A stretch of 64,000 nucleotides of DNA from Bacteroidaceae bacterium HV4-6-C5C (GTDB taxonomy: Bacteria > Bacteroidota > Bacteroidia > Bacteroidales > Bacteroidaceae), in NCBI GenBank assembly GCA_007896885.1, contig VOIU01000012.1, positions 1 to 64,000 of the forward strand, written 5' to 3'. The notes beneath the pieces were generated by a model. That model searched no databases, had not been told where the DNA came from, and saw only the letters and a list, made by a program, of their open reading frames with translations. How positions within the stretch are numbered: the stretch's first letter is position 1; every line of letters begins with the position of its first letter. This document shows, piece after piece, positions 36,450 to 46,153 of the stretch. The position numbers and the translations under genes were made by a program.

Positions 36450-36945
36450 AATGATCCAATCTTTTAAATTCTTCACGTATTTTTTTCCTACCTCGCGACA
36501 ATAACACACGGACATTTGTAGAATTCAATCCTGTAATGTGCTCTATCTCTTCGTAAGAACATCCTTTTACATCTCTAAGCACCACTATTCGTTGCTGCAT
36601 TTCGGGCAGACGGGTGATGATCTCTTTGATTTGCCTTGCTTCATCTTTCACCGTCAGATCTTCCGGAGGTGAAACATTATGTACCGTAGTAAGTGGTACG
36701 GATTGCCGGGCTAGCAAATATTTACCGGAGCGCAACAAATCAAAACACATGTTTTTGACTAAAGTGACACAGAACGCTTCTATATTGGTAATAACGGATA
36801 GTCCGTCACGTTTCTCCCAAAGTTTCAGATAAGCCTCCTGAACCAGATCCTCTGCATCGTCGGTATCTTCCAATAGGTGATACGCTATACAATACAGCTT
36901 CTGGTGATAAGGCAAAAATTCTTTCTTGAAACTTTCTGCATCCAT
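36430..36945 (-). CDS. ECF RNA polymerase sigma factor
   Basis: This 171-residue sigma factor has region 2 (YHLLEDTDDAEDLVQEAYLK) and region 4 (RLPEMQQRIVVLRDVKGCSY, then IEHITGLNSTNVRVLLSRGR, the helix-turn-helix). It heads a three-gene operon with the anti-sigma-like protein and DUF4252. Start ATG at 36945. A typical autoregulated promoter would be upstream in 36946-37080, but no clear motif was found. Confidence 0.92.
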   Translation of the reverse strand: MDAESFKKEFLPYHQKLYCIAYHLLEDTDDAEDLVQEAYLKLWEKRDGLSVITNIEAFCVTLVKNMCFDLLRSGKYLLARQSVPLTTVHNVSPPEDLTVKDEARQIKEIITRLPEMQQRIVVLRDVKGCSYEEIEHITGLNSTNVRVLLSRGRKKIREEFKRLDHYESRRS

Positions 36946-37100
36946 GGATTATGATCACTTTTATCTTTAAGACGTAAAGGTAGGGATTGTTGTTACAAGA
37001 ATAACGAAAAATAAATTTAATAAGAGGAATGAAACATACAAAGATCTGTTTTTTCAACGACTTTAATTCATACTAATGTGAGTTCAACACTATATCAAAA

Positions 37101-37177
37101 CCGTACTTGCTCCGTAGTTTCTCCGTATTATTCCCTTATATAGCCTGTTTTACGGAGAAACTACGGAGCAAGTACGG
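37101..37177. repeat. Large perfect palindrome (27-bp arms) upstream of DUF6266 gene
   Basis: The arm at 37101-37127 is the exact reverse complement of 37151-37177, with a 23-nt loop. A few further bases pair with one mismatch. Each arm itself contains TCCGTA twice (for example TCCGTAGTTTCTCCGTA). No T run follows, so it does not look like a plain terminator. As RNA it would form a very stable hairpin in the leader or between transcripts. It may be a mobile repeat or protein-binding site. Confidence 0.85.
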
Positions 37178-37240
37178 CTTTGGTAAGAAGATGATAATAA
37201 ACTGAAGAAAATTTGTTAAACATACAAAACGGATTTTTCA

Positions 37241-37248
37241 TACCTTTG
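37241..37248 (+). promoter_or_regulatory. -7 element of the DUF6266 gene
   Basis: TACCTTTG matches TAnnTTTG and is 51 nt before the ATG at 37300. A TTTG at 37212-37215 is 25 nt upstream, longer than the usual spacer, so the -33 is uncertain. The promoter lies between the palindrome and the gene and supports the start at 37300. Confidence 0.55.
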
Positions 37249-37299
37249 GAATATGAAATTAAACTATGGAGTAGAATAAAATGGATTAACTTCAATATC

Positions 37300-37941
37300 A
37301 TGGGAAAAATCAAGCAAAACCTTTTAGGAGGATTCTCAGGAAAAGTGGGACCGATAGTAGGTGGTACATGGAAATCGGTCAACTACATACGTGCAAAGGC
37401 CGCCAAAGTAAGCAATCCACGTACGGAGAAGCAGCAAAATCAACGGGGAAAGTTTGCTATTGCATTCAATTTTCTAAAGAGCATCGCACCGTTCATCCGT
37501 ATCGGTTATCAAACGTATGCGCAAGAGAAGACGCCATTTAATGCAGCAATGTCCTACATGCTCAAAAAAGCCATAAAGAGCGACGAAACTGGTGCAATAA
37601 TAGACTTCAAACGGGTAATGGTATCAACGGGCAGCCTAATGCCTGTATTTGAAGGTAAAGCCACGAAGAAGGATTGCAATATGCTTTTTGACTGGGTAGA
37701 TAACAGCGGCATGGGAAATGCAGAAACATCTGATGTAGCAATGCTCTTGGTATATAACAAAGACAAGGAAACGGCTGTATATAATACAATCGCTGCGATA
37801 CGTTCCGATGCTCATGCTGAACTGGCACTACCTGAAAACTGGGATGATGACGAGCTATTTCCCTACCTGAGCTTTATCAACGCAGAAGGAGACAGCGTAG
37901 CCAATAGCATCTGCCTGTCTCTATCCGCTAGAACAAAGTAA
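37300..37941 (+). CDS. DUF6266 family protein
   Basis: This 213-residue soluble protein without a signal peptide starts MGKIKQNLLGGFSGKVGPIV, the signature of DUF6266 proteins found in many copies in Bacteroides. The pattern GKVGPIVGGTWKSVNYIRAK, then an R-T-x-K-Q-Q-x-Q-R-x-x-F segment (residues about 43-53), resembles viral or phage-like nucleic-acid-binding proteins, but the function is not known. The longer frame from 37213 covers the promoter, so the shorter start is used. No neighbour shares its operon. The great palindrome upstream may be part of the same unit. Confidence 0.75.
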   Translation: MGKIKQNLLGGFSGKVGPIVGGTWKSVNYIRAKAAKVSNPRTEKQQNQRGKFAIAFNFLKSIAPFIRIGYQTYAQEKTPFNAAMSYMLKKAIKSDETGAIIDFKRVMVSTGSLMPVFEGKATKKDCNMLFDWVDNSGMGNAETSDVAMLLVYNKDKETAVYNTIAAIRSDAHAELALPENWDDDELFPYLSFINAEGDSVANSICLSLSARTK

Positions 37942-38001
37942 TCGGTGAATAAAAACACAGGCAGAGATGAGATAATGGTAGTCAAGTAATAAAGAAACAA
38001 A

Positions 38002-39027
38002 TCAGCGTAAATAAATATAAGCCAACGTACTTAGACTAATTGTAATCCACAACAATACGCCTTGAATCATCGGACGAATGCCGACGGCTTTCAGTACATC
38101 ACGTGAAAGAGAGGCTCCAATAAAGAATAATGTAATGGTAAGTGTTTTACGTGCAACATGATTAATCCCATCGCCAATCATTATTCCAGTTGATGTACTA
38201 TTCAAGACATAAGTATTGAAAACCATAGCCAATATAAAAAAGAAGATAAACCAAGGGATGCTTATTTTCCGTCCTTGCTTTTTAAAGAGAAAAGAAGTCA
38301 CCAAAGCCAATGGTATGATCCATAAAGCACGTGTCAGCTTAATGGTAGTGGCAACCTTAAGTGCCTCTTCACCGTATGCAGCTCCGGCACCAACCACTGA
38401 GCTGGTATCGTGAATAGCTATTGCAGCCCATGTTCCAAAATCCTGCTGGGACATATTCAATGCATGACCTATCACCGGGAAAAGGAATAAAGCAATGGCA
38501 TTGAGTATGAAAATAGTACCCAACGAAACAGACATTTCCCCATCATCAGCTTTCAGTACGGAACCCACAGCAGCAATGGCACTTCCACCACAAATTGCAG
38601 TTCCGGAGCTTATCAAGTATGAAGTATCACGATCCACTTTTAGAAATTTACGACCGAATAGCCAACCAATAAGCATTGTTCCGACTACAGAAAGTATCGT
38701 AAACTCCATACCTTGCTTACCCGAAGCCAATGAAGCTTGCAGGTTCATACCAAATCCCAATCCCACCACAGAGTATTGCAGCAAGTATTTAGATACTTTT
38801 TTATTAAACTTGGGATGCGCCTGTCCGCAACTTAACGCATAGATAAGACCAAGGAATAAAGCCACAGGAGGAGTGACCCATGCCGAAAAGACCTGTCCCC
38901 CAGGGATGTAATCCAACAATAAAAAGACTGAGAGAATAACCAGAAGTGATACATAGATAATCTTGTTCTTTCTTTTAAGAGTGGCCAACACACTGCTGAC
39001 AGCCACTGTCGTTTGATTTGAAGCCAT
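38002..39027 (-). CDS. YeiH-family putative sulfate exporter (UPF0324)
   Basis: This 341-residue membrane protein has about ten hydrophobic segments and the YeiH/UPF0324 motifs: LGLIYALSCGQ, then SSGTAICGGSAIAAV, and WAAIAIHDTSSVVGAGAAYG. The family is thought to export sulfur oxyanions. A LysR gene lies directly upstream in the same direction, the common pairing for YeiH. On the minus strand TACCTTTG (39114-39121) with TTG (39143-39145), 21 nt apart, gives a promoter for this gene. Confidence 0.88.
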   Translation of the reverse strand: MASNQTTVAVSSVLATLKRKNKIIYVSLLVILSVFLLLDYIPGGQVFSAWVTPPVALFLGLIYALSCGQAHPKFNKKVSKYLLQYSVVGLGFGMNLQASLASGKQGMEFTILSVVGTMLIGWLFGRKFLKVDRDTSYLISSGTAICGGSAIAAVGSVLKADDGEMSVSLGTIFILNAIALFLFPVIGHALNMSQQDFGTWAAIAIHDTSSVVGAGAAYGEEALKVATTIKLTRALWIIPLALVTSFLFKKQGRKISIPWFIFFFILAMVFNTYVLNSTSTGIMIGDGINHVARKTLTITLFFIGASLSRDVLKAVGIRPMIQGVLLWITISLSTLAYIYLR

Positions 39028-39162
39028 ATTTTACAAATTAAGAACTTGCCTGACTGTTCATATTCCAATCTGTCAAGTTCGGGGTAAACAATCTTTTTCC
39101 TTTTTACAGGATGCAAAGGTAGACTTCTCCTTGCAAACTTCCCAATTGAATTTATTTATACA

Positions 39163-40059
39163 TCATAACTTTTGGTTATGGAGAGAAGCGAATTGTATAA
39201 ATTCTTGGGATAATCCAATCTCTTGTCCTTGCAATTGTACAAAACTGAATTCACGCAACATGGGCATCCCCTTTATTTCAACGACTCGCAGTTTACCGGC
39301 ATAAAGCTCATTACTGACCGATCTAATTGAAACAATGCCCATACATTCGGTATGTTCCAAAAATAACTTTATACTCTCTGTACTCCCCAAATACATTAAA
39401 ACCCGAAGTGAAGAAAGTTTCATATCACGTTCTTGAAGAGCTTTTTCAAAGACATCCAGCGTCCCCGAACCTCTTTCACGAAGTACCAAAGGAATATTCA
39501 ATAATTCTTCAGGCATAATTTCCTCTGTCAGGAGCAGCTTTCCCCTACCCCGTGTTACTGCGACTAATTCATCACTCAGAAAAGTTGAATATTTCAAATT
39601 TGGTTGGCGAATCACTCCTTCCACAAGTCCCAAGTCAATCCGATGCTCTTGAAGGGCCGTTTCTATTTCACGTGAATTTCCATTCATCAACGAAAGATGG
39701 ACTTGAGGAAACTTATCGATAAATGATGCTAATAAAGGAGGTAGAACATATTGGGCTATAGTTGTACTTGCTCCAAGACGAAGTTCTCCAGCGTAATTAT
39801 TATTGAGCAAATGCATCTCATATTCCAATCTTTTATATGCATCCAAAATACGCTCAGTATGTTCCAACAGTAATTTCCCTGAATCCGTCAAACTGATTTT
39901 TCCTCCCTGCCTATCAAACAAACGTGTTTGATAAGCAATCTCCAATTCATGAATATGTTTTGTTATAGCCGGTTGAGTAATGAACAGTTCCTGAGATGCT
40001 TTAGTGAAGCTCAGATTCTTTGCTACGGATTGGAAAACTTTTATACGAAAGTCAGACAT
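39163..40059 (-). CDS. LysR-family transcription regulator
   Basis: This 298-residue protein has the LysR winged helix-turn-helix (FTKASQELFITQPAITKHIH, residues about 17-36) and the periplasmic-binding-like effector domain (LRLGASTTIAQYVLPPLLAS). The HTH and LRLGAS start are like those of CysB/YeiE relatives. Position before the YeiH exporter suggests it controls that gene. It follows the DUF6621-like gene after 15 nt, probably in one transcript. Confidence 0.92.
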   Translation of the reverse strand: MSDFRIKVFQSVAKNLSFTKASQELFITQPAITKHIHELEIAYQTRLFDRQGGKISLTDSGKLLLEHTERILDAYKRLEYEMHLLNNNYAGELRLGASTTIAQYVLPPLLASFIDKFPQVHLSLMNGNSREIETALQEHRIDLGLVEGVIRQPNLKYSTFLSDELVAVTRGRGKLLLTEEIMPEELLNIPLVLRERGSGTLDVFEKALQERDMKLSSLRVLMYLGSTESIKLFLEHTECMGIVSIRSVSNELYAGKLRVVEIKGMPMLREFSFVQLQGQEIGLSQEFIQFASLHNQKL

Positions 40060-40074
40060 GACAGACAGTCTTTA

Positions 40075-40683
40075 TCAACGAATAAGATCGAGATCTTCAC
40101 TACGAACGCCAAGTGCATGCATCAGCGAAAAGATTAAGACTTCACTCCTATAGCGTGAAGAGACAGACGTTTTTGCCGGGAAAAAACGAATTATATCCTT
40201 GTTAGCATCAGGTGAAGTCAAATGCCCGGTATCTTCCAGCAATTCATGAAGACGTTCCCCATATTCATTCTCCGCCGGAAGTAAGATCAATCGTTTTACA
40301 TCTTCGGAGTTCAGGGTTATTTGCAATAGATCGAAAAACACACTCTCACGTGAAGCCAATCCCTCGGAAGATATTGCCGAAAAGATGAACTCTCCAAACT
40401 GATTACGGCATCCCCATCCGTCAACAGACTTGAGTTCGCGAGTCGTGCAATATTCCAAAAAAGAAGCAGTATCATCATAAACAAACAAGATTTGGGTTCT
40501 ATGCTCACCTTCTCTTAAGCCGGCATCAAGAGCCAAGTCAATGATCCAAGTTTCCAAATCAACTTTATTTAGTTTACGACTAATGCTCCCTTCAAAAAAC
40601 CGTACCAGATTAATTATCGTTTCATTCAATCCCGGTACATCTATAAGAATAATATTTTCAGCTAGTTTGATATGCTCTGACAT
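40075..40683 (-). CDS. DUF6621-like protein of unknown function
   Basis: This 202-residue cytoplasmic protein has no signal or membrane segment. Its middle has a beta-alpha pattern (QILFVYDDTASFLEYCTT, then EFIFSAISSEGLASRESVFF). It resembles the Bacteroidales family DUF6621, from memory; no catalytic motif is apparent. It is encoded just ahead of LysR, so it may share the LysR transcript. Conserved tryptophan and cysteine in VDGWGCRNQFG are notable. It was not otherwise recognised. Confidence 0.55.
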   Translation of the reverse strand: MSEHIKLAENIILIDVPGLNETIINLVRFFEGSISRKLNKVDLETWIIDLALDAGLREGEHRTQILFVYDDTASFLEYCTTRELKSVDGWGCRNQFGEFIFSAISSEGLASRESVFFDLLQITLNSEDVKRLILLPAENEYGERLHELLEDTGHLTSPDANKDIIRFFPAKTSVSSRYRSEVLIFSLMHALGVRSEDLDLIR

Positions 40684-41000
40684 AAATGTTTTGTTCTATC
40701 TTGGGCATAAAGATACGATAAAGCTTCAAAGTTGAACACATTCCATTCAAATTTTAAACGGCTCTCAATATGTAACAATAGAATATAAGCAGATTCAACC
40801 TAGCCTACGATGCTGGATATTTTGAAGAAAAACAACTATAATAAACATTTTCTTTAATAATAAAAGATAAATGTAATATCAATCAGTCATTTTGACATAA
40901 CATAGTTATAAAATCATGTTATTTTGTCAGTGTCATAAAATTGGCAAACCTTTTGTCCTTTACGATTGTTGAATAAATAAGAAATGAAAGGAGACAACAT
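40684..41000. other. Divergent intergenic region before clpB
   Basis: 317 bases between the DUF6621-like gene and clpB. AT-rich, no gene. A weak candidate clpB promoter is TTTG at 40923-40926 with ACCTTTTG at 40948-40955, 21 nt apart. No heat-shock inverted repeat of the CIRCE type was found. Confidence 0.4.
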
Positions 41001-43589
41001 ATGAACTTCAATAATTTTACAATCAAATCGCAGGAAGCTGTCCAAGAGGCAGTCAACCTGACTCAAAGCAAGGGCCAACAGGCTATCGATCCGGTACACT
41101 TACTGAGTGGCGTATTGAAGGTCGGCGAAAATGTAGCCAACTTTATCTTTCAGAAATTAGGCTTAAATGGTCAGCAAATTACTTTAATACTCGACAAGCA
41201 GATGGACTCCTTACCTAAAGTTTCAGGTGGAGAACCTTATTTAAGTCGCGAGACAAATGAAATCTTGCAAAAAGCAACCCAATACTCTAAGGAGATGGGA
41301 GACGAATTTGTTTCTTTGGAGCATATTATTTTAGCTTTATTGAATGTAAAAAGCACAGCGTCCACTATTCTCAAAGATGCCGGAATGACAGAGCGTGAGC
41401 TACGTGAAGCAATCAACGAATTGAGAAAAGGTGAAAAAGTAAAATCACAGTCCAGCGAAGATAATTATCAATCGCTTGAGAAATATGCAATCAACCTGAA
41501 TGAAGCGGCTCGTAGCGGAAAACTTGATCCTGTGATTGGACGTGATGAAGAAATACGACGAGTATTGCAAATCTTAAGCCGTCGAACAAAAAATAATCCT
41601 ATTCTAATCGGTGAGCCTGGTACGGGTAAAACAGCCATTGTAGAGGGATTAGCACACCGAATTATACGTGGTGATGTTCCTGAAAACTTAAAAAACAGAC
41701 AAGTTTACTCACTGGATATGGGTGCTCTTGTTGCAGGAGCCAAATATAAAGGAGAATTTGAAGAACGTTTGAAATCGGTTATCAATGAGGTGAAAAAGTC
41801 AGAAGGTAATACCATATTGTTCATTGACGAGATTCATACTTTAGTAGGTGCCGGAAAAGGTGAAGGCGCCATGGATGCTGCTAATATACTAAAGCCGGCT
41901 CTCGCCCGTGGTGAACTTAGAAGTATCGGAGCCACAACATTAGATGAGTATCAAAAATATTTTGAAAAAGACAAAGCACTCGAACGTCGTTTCCAAATTG
42001 TAATGGTCAATGAACCGGACATTCTAAGCACTATCTCTATTCTTCGTGGATTAAAAGAAAGATATGAGAACCACCATCATGTCCGTATCAAAGATGACGC
42101 AATTATAGCAGCAGTAGAATTAAGCAACCGGTATATAACAGATCGTTTCCTCCCGGATAAAGCTATTGACTTAATGGATGAAGCTGCGGCTAAATTGCGA
42201 ATGGAAGTTGATTCAGTCCCGGAAGAATTGGATGAAATATCGCGAAGGATTAAGCAACTCGAAATTGAGCGTGAGGCTATCAAGCGTGAAAATGATAGTG
42301 TGAAACTTGAGCAGATAGCAAAAGAGCTTGCTGAATTTAAAGAACAAGAAAGCTCTTATAAAGCAAAATGGCAAAGTGAAAAGACATTAGTAAACAAGAT
42401 ACAACAAAACAAAGTTGAAATAGAGAATTTGAAGTTCGAAGCAGATAAAGCAGAACGTGAGGGTGACTATGGCAAAGTGGCCGAAATACGTTATGGCAAA
42501 CTACAGGCTTTAAACAAGGAGATTGAAGAGACTCAACAGAAACTTCATACCATGCAAGGTGATAAAGCAATGATTAAAGAAGAAGTTGACTCTGAAGATA
42601 TCGCCGACGTGGTATCGCGTTGGACTGGCATACCGGTAAGCAAAATGCTACAAAGCGAGAAAGATAAGCTCTTGCATCTGGAAGATGAGTTGCACCAACG
42701 AATCGTTGGACAGGATGAGGCAATAGAGGCTGTGGCAGATGCTGTTCGCCGGAGCCGTGCTGGACTACAGGATCCTAGACGACCGATTGGCTCATTCATC
42801 TTCCTTGGCACTACCGGTGTGGGTAAAACCGAGTTAGCCAAAGCATTGGCTGAGTTTCTGTTCGATGATGAGACAATGATGACTCGTATTGATATGAGTG
42901 AATATCAAGAGAAACATAGTGTATCACGTCTGGTAGGAGCACCTCCGGGATATGTTGGATACGATGAAGGAGGGCAACTTACTGAGGCTATCCGCCGTAA
43001 ACCATACTCAGTGATCTTATTTGATGAAATAGAGAAAGCGCATCCTGATGTTTTTAACATTCTGCTGCAAGTATTAGATGACGGTCGATTAACTGATAAT
43101 AAAGGACGCACGGTAAACTTTAAAAATACCATTATTATCATGACCTCCAACATGGGTAGCAACTATATACAAACCCAGATGGAAAAGATAAACGGGCATA
43201 ACAAGGAACAAATCGTTGAAGAAACAAAGAAAGAAGTGATGAATATGTTGAAAAGGACTATCCGTCCCGAATTTCTAAATCGCATCGACGAAACTATCAT
43301 GTTTTTGCCACTTACTGAAAAGGAAATCAGACAGATCGTTATACTTCAAATCAATAGTGTACAAAGCATGCTTGCCCAAAACGGAGTGACTCTACGACTA
43401 ACAGATGCAGCCATTGATTTCTTAAGTAATTCCGGTTATGATCCTGAATTCGGAGCCCGTCCTGTGAAACGTGCTATTCAACGTTATTTATTAAATGATT
43501 TATCGAAAAAGCTTTTGGCTCAAGAGGTAGATCGAAGTAATCCTATCGTAGTAGATGCAAAAGGAGAACAACTGGTATTTCATAATTAA
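41001..43589 (+). CDS. clpB: ATP-dependent chaperone ClpB
   Basis: This 862-residue AAA+ disaggregase has the N-domain (1-145), first AAA domain with Walker A GEPGTGKT, the middle coiled coil (about 405-530, including [20 protein letters not shown]), and the second AAA domain with [20 protein letters not shown]. The C-terminal part has [13 protein letters not shown]. It has no ClpP-binding loop. ClpB with DnaK dissolves protein aggregates. It is monocistronic and followed by a bidirectional terminator. Confidence 0.97.
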   Translation: MNFNNFTIKSQEAVQEAVNLTQSKGQQAIDPVHLLSGVLKVGENVANFIFQKLGLNGQQITLILDKQMDSLPKVSGGEPYLSRETNEILQKATQYSKEMGDEFVSLEHIILALLNVKSTASTILKDAGMTERELREAINELRKGEKVKSQSSEDNYQSLEKYAINLNEAARSGKLDPVIGRDEEIRRVLQILSRRTKNNPILIGEPGTGKTAIVEGLAHRIIRGDVPENLKNRQVYSLDMGALVAGAKYKGEFEERLKSVINEVKKSEGNTILFIDEIHTLVGAGKGEGAMDAANILKPALARGELRSIGATTLDEYQKYFEKDKALERRFQIVMVNEPDILSTISILRGLKERYENHHHVRIKDDAIIAAVELSNRYITDRFLPDKAIDLMDEAAAKLRMEVDSVPEELDEISRRIKQLEIEREAIKRENDSVKLEQIAKELAEFKEQESSYKAKWQSEKTLVNKIQQNKVEIENLKFEADKAEREGDYGKVAEIRYGKLQALNKEIEETQQKLHTMQGDKAMIKEEVDSEDIADVVSRWTGIPVSKMLQSEKDKLLHLEDELHQRIVGQDEAIEAVADAVRRSRAGLQDPRRPIGSFIFLGTTGVGKTELAKALAEFLFDDETMMTRIDMSEYQEKHSVSRLVGAPPGYVGYDEGGQLTEAIRRKPYSVILFDEIEKAHPDVFNILLQVLDDGRLTDNKGRTVNFKNTIIIMTSNMGSNYIQTQMEKINGHNKEQIVEETKKEVMNMLKRTIRPEFLNRIDETIMFLPLTEKEIRQIVILQINSVQSMLAQNGVTLRLTDAAIDFLSNSGYDPEFGARPVKRAIQRYLLNDLSKKLLAQEVDRSNPIVVDAKGEQLVFHN

Positions 43590-43610
43590 AATAGAGTAGT
43601 TTTTATATAA

Positions 43611-43671
43611 AAAAGGCTATCTTATAATCGCAACCACAATGAAGTAGTAAAAGATCATAAGATAGCCTTTT
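43611..43671. terminator. Bidirectional terminator between clpB and DUF5606 gene
   Basis: Arms at 43611-43625 and 43657-43671 pair over 15 bp, ending in AAAA on one side and TTTT on the other, with a 31-nt loop. It separates convergent genes and should act in both directions. Confidence 0.8.
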
Positions 43672-43697
43672 CATTCAAATCGCTATTTTAAGAAAGC

Positions 43698-44117
43698 CTA
43701 TTCTGCAGTGCTGCTTTCAGCCTGCTCAGTTTCAAAATCAGTCAGCCCAGCAGCAATAAGAATATTATACCAAGAAATCAATTTCTTAATATCCGATACG
43801 TATACACGTTCACGATCAAAAGTAGGAAGCACTTCAGCCAAATAATCACGCAGATCATCCGGGGTGGCCTTTTTCAATTCCATGCTAATAGCGTTCCCCC
43901 CTTCTTTCTCTTTAATTGCTTGTAATACATCTTTCAAAGGAACATCATCTGTATCGGTGTACATGGCAATATCTCCCAAAGAGATAATTTTTTCATTGCC
44001 GTAAGCTGGAACGCGCTTTTTGTCTATAAGCGACTCCACGATTAACATATTCCTGCCTTGTGAGATGAGTTTATATAACCCAGGTTTTCCAGAGATAGAC
44101 AAGATAGTCTTCAACAT
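43698..44117 (-). CDS. DUF5606 domain-containing protein
   Basis: This 139-residue soluble protein starts MLKTILSISGKPGLYKLISQ, a compact beta-rich fold (about 1-60) followed by helices (SMELKKATPDDLRDYLAEVL). It is conserved across Bacteroidales and usually sits at the end of the nusB-yajC-ybbR-coaE cluster. Its function is unknown. The basic, RNA-binding-like beginning may fit a role in translation or RNA metabolism, but nothing here proves it. It starts 28 nt after coaE. Confidence 0.8.
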   Translation of the reverse strand: MLKTILSISGKPGLYKLISQGRNMLIVESLIDKKRVPAYGNEKIISLGDIAMYTDTDDVPLKDVLQAIKEKEGGNAISMELKKATPDDLRDYLAEVLPTFDRERVYVSDIKKLISWYNILIAAGLTDFETEQAESSTAE

Positions 44118-44145
44118 AGTATCTTAATATTTTTTCGTTAATAAT

Positions 44146-44757
44146 TCATTTTTTCGGATGGCAAAGGTAACCATTATTTTCGGATAGAAAAGTTATGAGT
44201 TGTAAAACCTGCGGAATTAAGGGAGTTTCACCATCGTTTATGATTAGGAAATCAGCTTGCATACGTTTTTCTTCATCATTCATCTGAGTCCTAACTCTTT
44301 GTTCAATCTGCTCTCTGGATACGCCGTCTCTCTTCATAGCTCTTTCAATACGAATATCCTTAGGAGTATAAACCATAACTAAAATATCAACTTCTTGCCG
44401 AAAACCGGCTTCTACTAAAATAGCTGACTCCAAGGCTACAAAGGGATTAGCTTGTCTCCCAGCCCATTCCCTAAAATCATTTTTCACACGAGGATGAATA
44501 ATTCCATTCACAATATCCGCCTGCATTGAAGAAGCAAAAACATAAGAAGCCAATAATGGCTTGTTTAACTGGTCTGCATGGTAAACGTTCTGCCCCAATA
44601 ATGCAATCAGTTCCTTACGAATAAAAGGATCATAAACAGTTAACCTCTTCGCTTCATCGTCTGAAATGTATACCGGAATTCCGATTACGGTAAACAAACG
44701 AGACACAACACTCTTTCCGCTACCTATACCACCGGTAAGGCCTATCTTAATTGCCAT
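44146..44757 (-). CDS. coaE: Dephospho-CoA kinase
   Basis: This 203-residue P-loop kinase phosphorylates the 3' hydroxyl of dephospho-CoA, the last step of coenzyme A synthesis. The P-loop is [11 protein letters not shown] at the N-terminus, and the core includes [20 protein letters not shown]. The ATG at 44757 (MAIKIG) is chosen, as in the family. A longer frame adds 8 residues that overlap the ybbR end. It overlaps that upstream gene by 11 nt, indicating coupled translation. Confidence 0.94.
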   Translation of the reverse strand: MAIKIGLTGGIGSGKSVVSRLFTVIGIPVYISDDEAKRLTVYDPFIRKELIALLGQNVYHADQLNKPLLASYVFASSMQADIVNGIIHPRVKNDFREWAGRQANPFVALESAILVEAGFRQEVDILVMVYTPKDIRIERAMKRDGVSREQIEQRVRTQMNDEEKRMQADFLIINDGETPLIPQVLQLITFLSENNGYLCHPKK

Positions 44758-45766
44758 GGGATGCAGGATATAATTGTTCAATTAAGAAATCCACCGTTGA
44801 AGGACTAAAACGTACGTGTCTTATGCCTTTTGGAGCAGAAGCAAGTTTGACAGTAAACTTATCGGACTTAAGATTCAACAACTCATCATAAGAGATATTT
44901 ATACGGAAATCTTCTGGATGAACACTGCGAAAATGACTCAATCCCACTTGAAACGTTATATTAATCTTAGAAGGAAATGTCCTCAAAACTTTACCGGATG
45001 GAAATTTTACTCCGGATATTGGTACTTCAACAGTTTTATCCGTAAAGAAATCCACGGGAAAAACGATCTCTGCATTTCCGGGAATGAATTTAACGCCCTT
45101 ACGAGCTATTAATGGTACTGATTTAACCACTGTATCAGTAATATTATCCAATTTAAAATTTTGTGTATAAGCAGCAGTTATGGTATCAAGTATGGGGGAA
45201 GGGGCATATACCAGCACCGAATCGGGACGAAAAATCGTATCAGAAATATAATATTGTCTCCCCGCAGTGACTTTACCTTTTAAGCGAACAGGAACTAGCT
45301 TATAAGAACCATTAGTATATATATAATCTACAGTATCCGGTTTCACCCATAACAATTTAGTAGACAAATTCAGCTGACCTAGAATTTTCTTCTCGAACTG
45401 CGAAGAGTAAATCCTCACATGATTTCCTTCCGACTTATAATCACCATAGTTCAATGTGATGGGAAAGAAGCTTTTTGCGAGCATATAATTTAAGAGGACA
45501 GTACCTTTATCTTTGACTCTGATTCGTAATTCGGAAGGTGGGTCAGAAGTAATCACCACACTATTGGGTACGCCCTTTAAACGAACAGGAATAGAAAATT
45601 CAACTTCATAATCATCGTTCAAGGTTTGCAATAACCAAAAAGCTCCGGCTATGAAGAAAAAGAATAAAAAAATTAAGAATTCTCTACTCTTCTCACTGAG
45701 CAGAAAATTCTTAATGCTTTTAACTATCTTGTAGTATATGTACTTTACGTTCCTACGTCCAGACAT
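44747..45766 (-). CDS. YbbR-like (CdaR-type) membrane protein
   Basis: This 339-residue protein has one N-terminal transmembrane segment (about 30-47, [16 protein letters not shown]) and an extracytoplasmic part of repeated YbbR domains ([16 protein letters not shown], then [20 protein letters not shown], then [13 protein letters not shown]). In Gram-positive bacteria YbbR/CdaR binds the diadenylate cyclase, but here no cyclase adjoins. In Bacteroidetes it lies in this cluster with nusB and coaE. The role is not known. Confidence 0.85.
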   Translation of the reverse strand: MSGRRNVKYIYYKIVKSIKNFLLSEKSREFLIFLFFFFIAGAFWLLQTLNDDYEVEFSIPVRLKGVPNSVVITSDPPSELRIRVKDKGTVLLNYMLAKSFFPITLNYGDYKSEGNHVRIYSSQFEKKILGQLNLSTKLLWVKPDTVDYIYTNGSYKLVPVRLKGKVTAGRQYYISDTIFRPDSVLVYAPSPILDTITAAYTQNFKLDNITDTVVKSVPLIARKGVKFIPGNAEIVFPVDFFTDKTVEVPISGVKFPSGKVLRTFPSKINITFQVGLSHFRSVHPEDFRINISYDELLNLKSDKFTVKLASAPKGIRHVRFSPSTVDFLIEQLYPASHGN

Positions 45767-45786
45767 AGGCTTATATAAATTACATA

Positions 45787-46113
45787 TTATTTTGCAGCCT
45801 GGTTAGTATTCGCATCACCTGCAGCAGCAAAAACAGAGTTTTTATCAATGGTGACTTTCACATTGGAAGCTATTTCCAACACAATATCATTATCATTAAT
45901 TTCTTTTATAATTCCATGAATTCCACCTGCTGTGATAACTTTTTGATTAACTTGAAGCGACTTACGGAAATTCGCGATTTCTTTCTGTTTCTTATTCTGC
46001 GGACGAATCATAAAGAAGTACATGATAGCAAACATTGCAATCAATATAATCCACATCATACTACCGTCGGGACCGGCGGCAGGAGCCTGCAATAATACAG
46101 TCATTAAGTTCAT
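45787..46113 (-). CDS. yajC: Preprotein translocase subunit YajC
   Basis: This 108-residue protein has an N-terminal transmembrane helix (about 20-36, MMWIILIAMFAIMYFFMIRP) followed by the conserved cytoplasmic QNKKQKEIANFRKSLQ and a small beta domain (VITAGGIHGIIKEI). YajC associates with SecDF in the Sec translocon. Order nusB-yajC-ybbR-coaE is typical for Bacteroidales. Confidence 0.95.
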   Translation of the reverse strand: MNLMTVLLQAPAAGPDGSMMWIILIAMFAIMYFFMIRPQNKKQKEIANFRKSLQVNQKVITAGGIHGIIKEINDNDIVLEIASNVKVTIDKNSVFAAAGDANTNQAAK

Positions 46114-46153
46114 AAATTATTCGTTTTTAAAATTTTAATACAGAACAAAGATA

